The notes under the pieces were generated by a model. That model was given only the letters and a program-made list of their open reading frames with translations. It ran no database searches and was not told the origin of the DNA. From NCBI RefSeq assembly GCF_014174495.1, contig NZ_JACJHR010000015.1, forward strand, positions 1 to 64,000: DNA of 64,000 bases. The letters run 5' to 3'. The stretch's first letter is position 1, and the number at the start of each line of letters is the position of its first letter. The position numbers were made by a program, and so were the translations under genes. Shown here piece after piece: positions 44,569-53,072 of this stretch. Origin of the DNA: Amycolatopsis echigonensis (GTDB lineage: Bacteria > Actinomycetota > Actinomycetes > Mycobacteriales > Pseudonocardiaceae).

Positions 44569-45540
44569 TCACTCGACGTTGCTCGAATGCCCGGGGAACA
44601 AATGCGCCTCGGGATTCAACGCCACCGCGATGTTGTTCACCGCCGTCGCCGCCTCCCCGAATCCCGTCGCGATCAGCTTCACCTTTCCCGGATACGCCGC
44701 CACGTCCCCCGCCGCGTAAACGCGCGGCCGGGCCGTCGCCATGGTCGAGTCCACCGAAATCGCGCGGTGATCGATTTCCAGCCCCCAGCTTTCGATCGGG
44801 CCCAAATCCGCGGTGAATCCCAACGCCGCGACCACAGCGTCCGCGCGCAATTGCTCTTCCCCGCCGCCCTTTACCGTCACGTCGACCGCCGTCAGCGAAC
44901 CGTCCGGGGCTTCCACGAACCGGGACACCTCGGCGTCCGTGACCAGCCGCACGCCCAGCTCCCGCACCTGCCGCACGATCGATTCCGCGGCCCGGAACTT
45001 CGCGCGGCGGTGCACCAGCGTCACGCTCGCCGCGACCGGGTGCAGCGCCAGGCACCAGTCGAACGCCGAATCCCCGCCGCCGACCACGACGACGTGCTGG
45101 CCCGCGTGGGCCGCGAGCGACGGGACGAAATGGACCATCCCCCGGCCGAGCCAGCCGTCCCCGGCGGGCAGCGGACGGGGCGTGAACTCGCCGATGCCCG
45201 CGGTGATCAGGACCGCGCCCGCACGCAGCACGTCACCGCCGTCGAGGGTCAGCTCCAGCCCGCCGTCGACGCTCTCCAGCTTCTCCGCCTTGCGGCCGAG
45301 CAGGTAGTCCGGCTTCCACGGCGCGGCCTGGTCCACCAGGCCCTGCACGAGGTCGCGGCCGCGAACCGCGGGGAACCCGCCGACGTCGTAGATCATCTTC
45401 TCCGGATACATCGCGGTGACCTGGCCGCCGGGTTCGGGCAGCGAATCGACGACGGCCATCGACAGGCCGCGGAATCCCGCGTAGTAGGCGGCGAAGAGGC
45501 CGGTGGGACCGGCTCCGATGACGACGAGGTCGTAATCCAT
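44569..45540 (-). CDS. Type 2 ferredoxin-NADP+ reductase (thioredoxin-reductase-like flavoprotein)
   Basis: A 323-residue flavoprotein. The FAD site is GAGPTGLFAAYYAGFRGL, followed by LPEPGGQVTAMYPEKMIYDVGGFP, diagnostic of YumC-type FNR. The NADP site is VVVGGGDSAFDWCLAL with VTLVHRRAKFRAAE, and YAAGDVAAYPGKVKLIATGFGEAATAVNNIA completes the FAD site. The CxxC of true thioredoxin reductase is missing, supporting FNR activity between NADPH and ferredoxin or flavodoxin. No ferredoxin gene is adjacent. It is convergent with the protease gene, one base between the stops. Confidence 0.9.
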   Translation of the reverse strand: MDYDLVVIGAGPTGLFAAYYAGFRGLSMAVVDSLPEPGGQVTAMYPEKMIYDVGGFPAVRGRDLVQGLVDQAAPWKPDYLLGRKAEKLESVDGGLELTLDGGDVLRAGAVLITAGIGEFTPRPLPAGDGWLGRGMVHFVPSLAAHAGQHVVVVGGGDSAFDWCLALHPVAASVTLVHRRAKFRAAESIVRQVRELGVRLVTDAEVSRFVEAPDGSLTAVDVTVKGGGEEQLRADAVVAALGFTADLGPIESWGLEIDHRAISVDSTMATARPRVYAAGDVAAYPGKVKLIATGFGEAATAVNNIAVALNPEAHLFPGHSSNVE

Positions 45541-45709
45541 GAGGCTCGCTCCATGCCAGTGGTGGGTGGCGGTGATCGAGAACACATTGGTCGTAACCAG
45601 TATGGCGTAGCCATTCCGTTGAGGGTGGTGGCGGGGCGGGCGCGGGTTAGTCGCCGGGGTGGGCGACAACACCCGGCCACGTGCGCGAAACGGGGCCAGA
45701 ATCGGGGGT

Positions 45710-47107
45710 ATGGCTGAACAGGAATACCGGATCGAACACGACACGATGGGTGAGGTCCGCGTCCCGGTCGACGCGCTCTACCGCGCGCAGACGCAGCGTG
45801 CCGTCGAGAACTTCCCCATCTCCGGCCGCGGTCTCGAGCGCGCCCAGATCCGCGCGCTGGGCCTGTTGAAGGCCGCCGCCGCCCGCGTGAACGCGCGTCT
45901 TGGCGTCCTCGACACCGACGTCGCCGACGCGATCGCGAAGGCCGCCGACGAGGTCGCCGAGGGCAAGCACGACGAGCACTTCCCGATCGACGTCTTCCAG
46001 ACCGGCTCGGGCACGTCGTCCAACATGAACGCGAACGAGGTCATCGCGACGCTGGCCACCCGCGCGCTCGGCCGCGACGTGCACCCGAACGACCACGTCA
46101 ACGCGTCGCAGTCGTCCAACGACACCTTCCCGACGACGATCCACGTCGCCGCCACCGAGGCCGTCCTCACCGACGTCATCCCCGCGCTGGAGCACCTCGC
46201 CGGCGCGATCGAGGGGCGCGCCGAGGAGTGGCAGGACGTCGTCAAGTCCGGCCGCACGCACCTGATGGACGCCGTGCCGATCACGCTCGGCCAGGAGGCA
46301 GGTGCGTGGGCGGCGCAGATCCGGTTCGGCATCGAGCGGCTGCAGTCCGGTCTGCCGCGGCTGGGCGAGCTGCCGATCGGCGGCACCGCGGTCGGCTCCG
46401 GTCTGAACGCGCCCGACGGGTTCGGCGCGGCAGTGTCGGCCGAGCTGGCGCAGATCACGGGGTTGCCGCTCACCGAGGCGCGCAACCACTTCGAGGCGCA
46501 GGCGACGCAGGACAGCGTTGTCGAAACCTCCGGGCACCTGCGCACGGTCGCGGTGTCGCTCAACAAGATCGCGAACGACCTTCGCTGGCTGGGATCCGGC
46601 CCGCGCACCGGGCTGGCCGAGTTGGCGCTGCCGGACCTGCAGCCGGGTTCGTCGATCATGCCGGGCAAGGTCAACCCGGTCATCCCGGAAGCGACGCTGC
46701 AGGTCGTCGCGCAGGTCGTCGGCAACGACGCGGCGGTCGCGTTCGCCGGCGCGGCGGGCAACTTCCAGCTCAACGTCAACCTGCCGGTCATCGCGCGCAA
46801 CGTGCTGGAATCGGCGCGGCTGCTCGCGGCCGTCTCGCGACTGTTGGCGGACAAGGTGTTCGCCGGGGTCGCCGCGAACGCCGAGCGCGCGCGACAGTAC
46901 GCCGAGGGGTCGCCGTCGATCGTCACGCCGCTCAACAAGTACATCGGCTACGAGGAAGCTGCCGCGGTGGCGAAGCAGGCGCTCAAGGAACTCAAGACGA
47001 TCCGCGAGGTCGTGCTGGAGCGCGGGTATGTCCGCGACGGCAAGCTCACCGAGGCGCAGCTGGACGAGGCGCTCGACGTGCTGCGAATGGCGCGCGGCGG
47101 CAAGTAG
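45710..47107 (+). CDS. fumC: Class II fumarate hydratase
   Basis: A 465-residue TCA-cycle enzyme interconverting fumarate and malate. The signature [15 protein letters not shown] is present, as are [32 protein letters not shown] and [19 protein letters not shown] take ATG 45710, preceded by a G-rich tract, as the start; a longer in-frame reading would have an atypical N-terminus. It corresponds to Rv1098c and lies near glpX as in mycobacteria. Confidence 0.96.
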   Translation: MAEQEYRIEHDTMGEVRVPVDALYRAQTQRAVENFPISGRGLERAQIRALGLLKAAAARVNARLGVLDTDVADAIAKAADEVAEGKHDEHFPIDVFQTGSGTSSNMNANEVIATLATRALGRDVHPNDHVNASQSSNDTFPTTIHVAATEAVLTDVIPALEHLAGAIEGRAEEWQDVVKSGRTHLMDAVPITLGQEAGAWAAQIRFGIERLQSGLPRLGELPIGGTAVGSGLNAPDGFGAAVSAELAQITGLPLTEARNHFEAQATQDSVVETSGHLRTVAVSLNKIANDLRWLGSGPRTGLAELALPDLQPGSSIMPGKVNPVIPEATLQVVAQVVGNDAAVAFAGAAGNFQLNVNLPVIARNVLESARLLAAVSRLLADKVFAGVAANAERARQYAEGSPSIVTPLNKYIGYEEAAAVAKQALKELKTIREVVLERGYVRDGKLTEAQLDEALDVLRMARGGK

Positions 47108-47111
47108 CGCT

Positions 47112-48026
47112 TCAGCTGTCCGTGAAGGACTCCTTGAGGGAACCTGATTCCCCCAAGGAGTCCTTCACGGACCTTTCCGGGCGCAGTCCGCATGCGACAC
47201 CCGCGGCGACGAGCGTGACCCCGGCCAGGTCCGCCAACTCGAACCGTTGCGCGCCGATCAGCACCGCCACGACCAGTCCGGACACCGGCATCAGCCCGAT
47301 CAACAGGCCCGCCCGGTCCGCGCCCAGCCCGACAACGCAGCTGTACCAGAGCACGAACGCCACCGCGGTCACCAGGATCGCCAGCAACAGCAACGCGACG
47401 AGTTCGCGTGCGTTCGGCCACCGCCAGGCTCCGGCTGGATCGACGACCGTCCCGACCACGGAACCGCTTGCCGCAGCAGTGAAACAGCTCCACGTCGAGG
47501 TCGCCAACGGTCCGAGCCGGCGCAGCAATCCCACCGCGAGCAGGGTGAACGACGCTTCGCACAACATCGCCAGCGCAGCCAGCAACAGCCCTGGCGCGGA
47601 AGCGGATCCGCCACCGGACAGCACCACGATGCCGAGTCCGGCCAGTACCGATCCCACGACTGGAGCGGCGGACGGACGGCGACCGTCGAGCATCGGTGCG
47701 ATCAAGGCGAGCACGAGCGGACTTGCCCCGAGAAACGCCGCTACCGCACTGGGTTCCGCGTAGCGTTGCGCCAGCAGCAGACAGGCCTGGAACCCGATCA
47801 TCCCGGTCGCGGCGAGGCCGAGCAGGGTCGGCAGATCGCCCAGATTCGGGCGCGGCAGCGGACTGCGCGTGACCTTCGCCCAGCCCAGCAGCAGAAGGCC
47901 GCCGAGCGCGTACCGCAGCGCTTGCCCGGTGATCACCGGATACCCGTCCAGCATGCCGGTGACCGGCACCGATCCGCCGACCAGCACCGCACCGGCCACC
48001 CCTGAAAGCACCATCGACCGTTTCAC
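47112..48026 (-). CDS. EamA/DMT-family transporter
   Basis: A 304-residue membrane protein with ten predicted helices in two EamA repeats (first: LRYALGGLLLLGWAKV ... MIGFQACLLLAQRYAEPSAVAAFLGASPLVLALIAPML; second from about residue 150). Such proteins export amino acids or metabolites. The terminal VKDSLGESGSLKESFTDS is hydrophilic and encoded by the terminator hairpin, so it is probably a read-in tail. GTG 48026 is the start. It is divergent from a MocR regulator with operator-like dyads between them, implying control by that regulator. Confidence 0.88.
   Translation of the reverse strand: MKRSMVLSGVAGAVLVGGSVPVTGMLDGYPVITGQALRYALGGLLLLGWAKVTRSPLPRPNLGDLPTLLGLAATGMIGFQACLLLAQRYAEPSAVAAFLGASPLVLALIAPMLDGRRPSAAPVVGSVLAGLGIVVLSGGGSASAPGLLLAALAMLCEASFTLLAVGLLRRLGPLATSTWSCFTAAASGSVVGTVVDPAGAWRWPNARELVALLLLAILVTAVAFVLWYSCVVGLGADRAGLLIGLMPVSGLVVAVLIGAQRFELADLAGVTLVAAGVACGLRPERSVKDSLGESGSLKESFTDS
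47118..47172. terminator. Long hairpin between fumC and the DMT exporter, inside the exporter's 3' end
   Basis: The arms GTCCGTGAAGGACTCCTTG (47118-47136) and the exact complement (47154-47172) form a perfect 19-bp stem, extendable inward with one mismatch. It begins 11 bases after the fumC stop. It lies before the exporter stop (47112), so its arms encode the last 18 or so residues of the exporter. Confidence 0.8.
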
Positions 48027-48046
48027 GCCGCTCAGTCTTCAGCGGA

Positions 48047-48095
48047 GAGTGGTCCATTCAGAAGGACCACTCGACAGTGGCCTAATTAGACCACT
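48047..48095. promoter_or_regulatory. Operator-like dyads between exporter and MocR regulator
   Basis: GAGTGGTCC-N8-GGACCACTC (48047-48072) and AGTGGCCTAATTAGACCACT (48076-48095, one mismatch pair) contain four AGTGG(T/C)C half-sites. They resemble the AGTGGWCTA-type sites known for actinobacterial PdxR/MocR regulators. A -10 TACCGT (48102-48107) follows, seven bases before the MocR GTG, so the sites sit just upstream of that promoter. Confidence 0.65.
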
Positions 48096-48114
48096 TCGCC
48101 GTACCGTCGGGGCC

Positions 48115-49476
48115 GTGGAAACCATCCGTGAGCTGCTCCTGCCCGCCGCCACTGGCGGACGCCGGGGTCGCGCTGTCGAAGGCGCGTTGCGCGACGCGAT
48201 CCGCACTGGACGGCTGGCTGTCGGCACCCGGCTGCCGTCGAGTCGCGATCTCGCGCGCCAGCTCGGAGTCGCGCGCGGCACCGTCACCGCGTTGTACGAG
48301 CAGCTCACCGCCGAGGGTTACCTGCTGAGCAAGCATGGTTCGGGCACTCGCGTTGCATCAATCGACGGTCCTGCGCCGAAACCCGAGGTCAGTGCGGCGA
48401 AATCTCCGACCTGGGAGTTCGACCTGCGTCCCGGGCTGCCTGCGTTGTCAGCGTTTCCGAGAGCCGAATGGCTTGCCGCCGAACGAGAAGCCCTGAACGC
48501 GACGCCTGATCTCGGTCTCGGCTACCCCGATCCGACCGGCCATCCGGCGCTGCGCGCGGAACTGGCCGCCTACCTCGGGCGAGTCCGGGCCTTGCCGACG
48601 AACCCGGATGACATCGTGATCACCAGCGGTGCCGCCGAAGCACTGTCGTTGCTGGCCGAAGCCTTGCCGGACCAGCGCATCGCGGTCGAGGACCCGAGCC
48701 ACCACGGCCAAGCGAACCTGCTGCGAGACCACGGACTGCGTCCGATCGGGATTCCGGTCGACGACAAAGGCATCAACGTCGACGCACTGTCTACTTCAGA
48801 CTGCTCCGTCGTGCTGGTGACCGCTGCGCACCAGTTCCCGCTCGGCGTGGCGTTGCATCCGGAACGCCGTCGGCAACTGCTGGCGTGGGCGGCGGAAACC
48901 GGCGGGCTCATCCTGGAAGACGACTACGACGCCGAGCATCGCTACGACCGTCCCGCTCTCGGCGCGATGCGCGCGCTCGCGCCGGATCACGTCGCGTACA
49001 TCGGCAGCGTCAGCAAGGTGCTCGCGCCAGCGTTGCGGATCGGCTGGCTCATTCCGCCGCGACGACTGCGCGACGCCGTGGCCCGGGTCAAGGAAATGCA
49101 TGACCTGGGATGCCCGCCGCTCCCGCAAGCCGCACTCGCGCATCTGATCGCCACCGGCGGTTACGACCGGCATCTGCGCCGCACCCGGCGCCTCTATCGC
49201 GCCCGTCGTGACGCGCTCATCGAAGCGCTCGCCCAGCGGTTGCCACAGTGGCAGCCCGTCGGGATCGCAGCCGGACTGCACCTGGTCGTCCGGCTCCCGG
49301 ACGGCACCGATGACGTGCGGCTGCAGGAAAAGCTCGCCGCGGCAGGCGTACATGCTCCAGCTTTGTCGACTTATTCCCATACCTCAGCGGGATATCCAGG
49401 CCTCGTGCTCGGATACGCCGCGCTCCCGCCGGACCGGCTCCGCGCCGCCGTCGAGCGGATCGCATCGGCGGGTTGA
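48115..49476 (+). CDS. MocR/PdxR-family regulator (GntR HTH fused to PLP aminotransferase fold)
   Basis: A 453-residue regulator. Residues 15-80 form a GntR winged helix (RAVEGALRDAIRTGRLAVGTRLPSSRDLARQLGVARGTVTALYEQL). The rest is a fold-type I aminotransferase domain with DDYDAEHRYDRP, and SVSKVLAPALRIGW holding the PLP-binding Lys. It could sense PLP or an amino acid. There is no pdxST operon next to it, so vitamin B6 control is only one possibility; the divergent DMT exporter is the obvious target. The message is probably leaderless. Confidence 0.92.
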   Translation: METIRELLLPAATGGRRGRAVEGALRDAIRTGRLAVGTRLPSSRDLARQLGVARGTVTALYEQLTAEGYLLSKHGSGTRVASIDGPAPKPEVSAAKSPTWEFDLRPGLPALSAFPRAEWLAAEREALNATPDLGLGYPDPTGHPALRAELAAYLGRVRALPTNPDDIVITSGAAEALSLLAEALPDQRIAVEDPSHHGQANLLRDHGLRPIGIPVDDKGINVDALSTSDCSVVLVTAAHQFPLGVALHPERRRQLLAWAAETGGLILEDDYDAEHRYDRPALGAMRALAPDHVAYIGSVSKVLAPALRIGWLIPPRRLRDAVARVKEMHDLGCPPLPQAALAHLIATGGYDRHLRRTRRLYRARRDALIEALAQRLPQWQPVGIAAGLHLVVRLPDGTDDVRLQEKLAAAGVHAPALSTYSHTSAGYPGLVLGYAALPPDRLRAAVERIASAG

Positions 49477-49566
49477 ACCGCTGGTGAACACCTGGTGCAC
49501 CGGGGAAGGGTCCCGTGGCGGACGCTTAGGGTGGACATTCTCGGGAGCGGCAAGGGGGAGGCGACC

Positions 49567-51252
49567 GTGAGCTTCGGAGATGTCCTGCGAGCGCTCGCCG
49601 AGGTGCTCACGTCCGATCGCGGCATCGTGCCCATCGCGGTCGTCGCGGGCGCGACGATCCTCGCCCCGATCGTCGACCGCTACGTGATCCGCCGCAGGCG
49701 CGTCATCTACCGGGAGCTGTACAACTCCAAGATCGGCCTCAACCCGGTGACGTTGAGCGATCAGGAAAACGGCGCGGTGCAAGCGGATCCGGAGCTCGTG
49801 CGCACGGTGCGGCTCCTGGAACCGCTCAGCGTGGTCGTGATCCGCATCCGCAACACGGGCAGCTTCGACATCGGCCCGGACGACTGGGAACACCCGCTGC
49901 AGTTCACCTTCGGCCGGAGGGTGGTGTGGGACGCGCGCGTGTCTGACGCCAAGGACGGGCTGCGTGAGGTGGTCCGGAACGGCCTTGAATTCTTCACTCA
50001 TGATCAGCCTACGCCTGAATCCGACACCGCGCGACTGTCCGGTGTGCGAGCCCTGCTGTCGCAGCGGCTGTCCGGTTTCCTGCGCCAGCCCGAATCCCCG
50101 GTTCCGGCGGTGCAGACCCCGCAATGGCACGGTGTCCGGCTCGAACAGCTTTCGTTGAAGCGACGGGAAAAGTTCAAGCTCGTCGTCGTGCTGCGCGAGC
50201 CGGACGACTGGCGCGGCGGGTCGTTGTCCAAGGAACTGGACGTCGTCGGACGGCTCAGCGGCGGGCGGATCAAGGACGAACGCAAACAGCGCTGGCTGTC
50301 GTGGCCGGTGGTGACCGTGGCGATCGGAGTACTGCTGAGCGGGGTGTTGCTGAGCACGCTGATCGTGGCCGCGTCGCGCGGTCCTGCGCCCGGCTGCGGC
50401 AGCGGAACCCTTGCGGTGCACGGATCCAGCGCGTTCGCGCGGATCATGAACAGTGTCGCGACGGAGTATCACGGGCAGTGTCCTGGTGCGACGATCACGA
50501 CGCAAGCTGTCGGCAGCGTGTCCGCGGTGCGCGAACTGGGGCCGTTGCCAGCAGACCAAAAGGACAGTTTGGCAGTGCTGTCCGACGGCAAGGCTCCCGA
50601 CGCCGGGCCGGATCTGGTCACGCAACCGGTAGCGGTGCTCGTGTACAGCCTGGTAGTGAACAACTCCGTCGGTGTCGACCATCTGAGCAGCGAGCAGGTC
50701 CGCGGCATCTTCAGCGGGAAGTACACCAACTGGGCTCAGCTGCGCGACGGCCCGTCGGTCCCGATCCGGGTCGTCGGGCGCGGGCAGGAATCGGGCACGC
50801 GCAAGACTTTCGAGGAGAAAGTGCTGGGTGCGGCCGAACCTGGGCTGTCGTCGGACGACTGCCGGACGCCGATCCGCGACCCGCACGCCGCGGTGGTGCG
50901 CTGCGAACGCGGCACGACCGACGATCTGCTGCGTGCCGTAGGCGAAACACCTGGAGCGATCGGCTATGCGGACGTGCCTGCGGCCAAGATCGCCGCGGCG
51001 GGCGGCCAGGTCGCGATGGCGAAACTCGACGACCGCTACCCCGACGTGACCAGCATCGACGCTGGTTATCGCTTCTGGACGGTGGAGTACCTCTACACCA
51101 AGGGCGTGCCGGAGAACGATTCGCTGCTGAAGCAGTTCATCGACTATCTGCGCAGCAGCACGGCACGGGCGGAACTGCAGGACGCAGGGTACACGCCGTG
51201 TGTGACGAAACAGGGACTGCTGGACCAGTACTGCACTCGTCCGGATGCCTGA
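49567..51252 (+). CDS. Membrane-anchored PstS-like substrate-binding fusion protein
   Basis: A 561-residue protein with an unusual layout. Helix 1 is at about residues 19-37, followed by a basic IRRRR and about 205 residues of mixed alpha/beta that should be cytoplasmic. Helix 2 is at about 247-269. Residues 276-560 are a PstS-type periplasmic-binding domain (LAVHGSSAFARIMNSVATEYH, QVRGIFSGKYTNWAQL, VGRGQESGTRKTFEEKV, AIGYADVPAAKI). No permease or ATPase genes are near, so it may be a sensor rather than a transporter part. GTG 49567 has GGGGGAGG upstream. Confidence 0.82.
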   Translation: MSFGDVLRALAEVLTSDRGIVPIAVVAGATILAPIVDRYVIRRRRVIYRELYNSKIGLNPVTLSDQENGAVQADPELVRTVRLLEPLSVVVIRIRNTGSFDIGPDDWEHPLQFTFGRRVVWDARVSDAKDGLREVVRNGLEFFTHDQPTPESDTARLSGVRALLSQRLSGFLRQPESPVPAVQTPQWHGVRLEQLSLKRREKFKLVVVLREPDDWRGGSLSKELDVVGRLSGGRIKDERKQRWLSWPVVTVAIGVLLSGVLLSTLIVAASRGPAPGCGSGTLAVHGSSAFARIMNSVATEYHGQCPGATITTQAVGSVSAVRELGPLPADQKDSLAVLSDGKAPDAGPDLVTQPVAVLVYSLVVNNSVGVDHLSSEQVRGIFSGKYTNWAQLRDGPSVPIRVVGRGQESGTRKTFEEKVLGAAEPGLSSDDCRTPIRDPHAAVVRCERGTTDDLLRAVGETPGAIGYADVPAAKIAAAGGQVAMAKLDDRYPDVTSIDAGYRFWTVEYLYTKGVPENDSLLKQFIDYLRSSTARAELQDAGYTPCVTKQGLLDQYCTRPDA

Positions 51253-51292
51253 CCAGCTCTTTTTCACCCGGTCGAGGCTGAGGCTGGAGTTT

Positions 51293-51315
51293 TTGTCGGT
51301 GGCGGGGGCGATGAT
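51293..51315 (+). promoter_or_regulatory. PafBC/RecA-NDp-like promoter of ligB
   Basis: TTGTCGGTG (51293-51301) fits TTGTCRGTG at 9 of 9 positions. After exactly eight bases comes GATGAT (51310-51315), and six bases later the GTG start at 51322. The message is therefore probably leaderless, and ligB should be induced by DNA damage. The rmuC promoter has the same arrangement. Confidence 0.7.
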
Positions 51316-51321
51316 GGCCGG

Positions 51322-52911
51322 GTGTTGTTCACCGACCTCGTCACCGCCTCCGCCGAACTGGCGGCCACGCGGTCACGGAAAACGAAGATCGCCGTGCTGG
51401 CCAAGGTGCTGCGCGCGGCCGAACCCGGCGAGCTGCCCGCGGTGATCGCGTATCTCACCGGGCAGACGGCGCAGGACCGGCTCGGCGCCGGCTGGCGCAC
51501 GCTCGCCGACCTCGCCGTCGAACCCGCGGCCGTGCCCGCCGTCTCCGTGGCGGAGGTCGACGTCGCGCTCACCGAAGTCGCGGCCGCGGCGGGCGCGGGT
51601 TCGGTGAAGCGACGAGCGGAGGCGCTCACCGCGCTGTTCTCCCGGCTGACCCGTGCGGAGCAGGAGTTCGTGTTCCGGCTCGTCACCGGGGAGCTGCGGC
51701 AAGGCGCGCTGGAAGGGGTGATGGTCGACGCGGTCGCGGCGGCGGCCGAGGTGGAGGTCGACCAGGTGCGGCGCGCCTTCATGCTGTCCGGACGCCTGCC
51801 GGTCACCGGGCAGGCGGCCTTGACCGGGGGCGCGGCGGCGCTCGCGGAATTCGGGCTGGAGCTGGGCCGTCCGGTGCGGCCGATGCTCGCGTCCCCGGCG
51901 GAATCGCTGGAGGAAGCGGTGACCGAGCACGGGAACGCGATCGTCGAGTACAAAATGGACGGTGCGCGGATCCAGGTGCACCGGCAAGGTTCGGAAGTGC
52001 ACGTATACACGCGCACGCTGCGGGAAATCACCGGCAGCGTAGGCGAACTGGTCGAACTGGTGCGGGCGCTGCCGTGCGAATCGGTGGTGCTGGACGGCGA
52101 AACCCTCGCCCTCACCGACGAAGGACGGCCGCGGCCGTTCCAGGAAACGATGAGCCGGTTCGGCAGCACGCGGGACGAACAGGTGCGGGCGTTGCTGCTG
52201 CGGCCGTACTTCTTCGACTGCCTGCATCTGGACGGGGTCGATCTGCTCGACGCTCCGTTGTCCGAACGCAACGAGGCGCTGCGCCGCGTGGCGGGCGAGC
52301 ACGTGATCCCCGGTTCGGTCCGGCCGGAATCACCGGCGGCGGTGCTCGACGCGGCGATGGACGCCGGGCACGAGGGCGTGATGGTGAAGGACCTCGATTC
52401 GATCTACGCAGCCGGGCGGCGCGGCCGCGCGTGGCTGAAGGTGAAACCAGTGCACACGATCGACCTCGTGGTGCTGGCGGCGGAATGGGGCCACGGGAGG
52501 CGCACCGGGAAACTGTCCAACCTGCACCTCGGCGCGCGTGATCCGGACGGCGGACCGCCGATCATGGTGGGCAAGACGTTCAAGGGCCTCACCGACGAGC
52601 TGCTGGCCTGGCAGACCGAGCGGTTCCAGGAAATCGAGACGCACCGCGACCGGTGGACCGTCCATGTCCGGCCGGAGCTGGTGGTCGAGATCGAACTGGA
52701 CGGGGCACAGGTCAGCACGCGGTATCCGGGCGGGCTGGCGCTGCGGTTCGCGCGGGTGGTGCGGTACCGGCCGGACAAGGACCCTGCCGAGGCCGACACC
52801 ATCGACACCGTCCGGGGACTGCTGCGCGGCAGCCGTCCGGCGGTGGGACCCGGCCAAGCGGAGCAGTCCGGTGCCGAAGACCAGCCCGGTTCCGAGGAGG
52901 CGTCCGGATGA
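51322..52911 (+). CDS. ligB: ATP-dependent DNA ligase LigB
   Basis: A 529-residue ligase. An N-terminal helical DNA-binding domain (about 1-180) precedes the adenylation domain with the nucleophile Lys211 in EYKMDGARIQVHR (motif I). Later motifs are VVLDGETLAL, PYFFDCLHLDG, HEGVMVKDLDSIYAAGRRGRAWLKVKP (motifs IV and V) and a C-terminal OB fold (IMVGKTFKGLTDELLAWQTERF). It matches mycobacterial LigB (Rv3062), a non-essential ATP ligase additional to NAD-dependent LigA. A PafBC-like promoter lies just upstream. The tail after residue 500 is low-complexity. Confidence 0.95.
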   Translation: MLFTDLVTASAELAATRSRKTKIAVLAKVLRAAEPGELPAVIAYLTGQTAQDRLGAGWRTLADLAVEPAAVPAVSVAEVDVALTEVAAAAGAGSVKRRAEALTALFSRLTRAEQEFVFRLVTGELRQGALEGVMVDAVAAAAEVEVDQVRRAFMLSGRLPVTGQAALTGGAAALAEFGLELGRPVRPMLASPAESLEEAVTEHGNAIVEYKMDGARIQVHRQGSEVHVYTRTLREITGSVGELVELVRALPCESVVLDGETLALTDEGRPRPFQETMSRFGSTRDEQVRALLLRPYFFDCLHLDGVDLLDAPLSERNEALRRVAGEHVIPGSVRPESPAAVLDAAMDAGHEGVMVKDLDSIYAAGRRGRAWLKVKPVHTIDLVVLAAEWGHGRRTGKLSNLHLGARDPDGGPPIMVGKTFKGLTDELLAWQTERFQEIETHRDRWTVHVRPELVVEIELDGAQVSTRYPGGLALRFARVVRYRPDKDPAEADTIDTVRGLLRGSRPAVGPGQAEQSGAEDQPGSEEASG

Positions 52912-53072
52912 CGATCGCCGCACCCGCCGTCGGAATGAGTGGGCACATTACGGACATCGGGCAGTTTTCCCTGCCGTACTCGGGAAAACGCCCGACGAAA
53001 GTCGATGTCGCGCCCGTGGCCGCGTGCCCGAGAGTGGGAGCACTGGCCTGTGTCGATGGGAGAAAAGCATGA
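52908..53072 (+). CDS. Possible 54-residue ORF between ligB and the S53 protease
   Basis: The frame starts MTIAAPAVGMSGHITDIGQF at ATG 52908 in the ligB stop (ATGA) and ends at a TGA overlapping the protease ATG at 53069 (ATGA). It exactly bridges the two genes. No family is recognisable and it has no Shine-Dalgarno of its own. It spans a hairpin (52959-52993: GGGCAGTTTTCCC pairing with GGGAAAACGCCC) that could end ligB transcription, which argues against it. Confidence 0.3.
   Translation: MTIAAPAVGMSGHITDIGQFSLPYSGKRPTKVDVAPVAACPRVGALACVDGRKA
52959..52993 (+). terminator. Hairpin after ligB
   Basis: GGGCAGTTTTCCC (52959-52971) and GGGAAAACGCCC (52982-52993) pair over 11-12 bp with one imperfection around a 10-nt loop. 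There is no T-run after it. It lies 48 bases after the ligB stop and could be a terminator or the 5' leader of the protease message. Confidence 0.45.

Noticed and set aside
44569..45540. Thioredoxin reductase
   Set aside because: The redox CxxC is absent and the motifs fit type 2 ferredoxin-NADP reductase.
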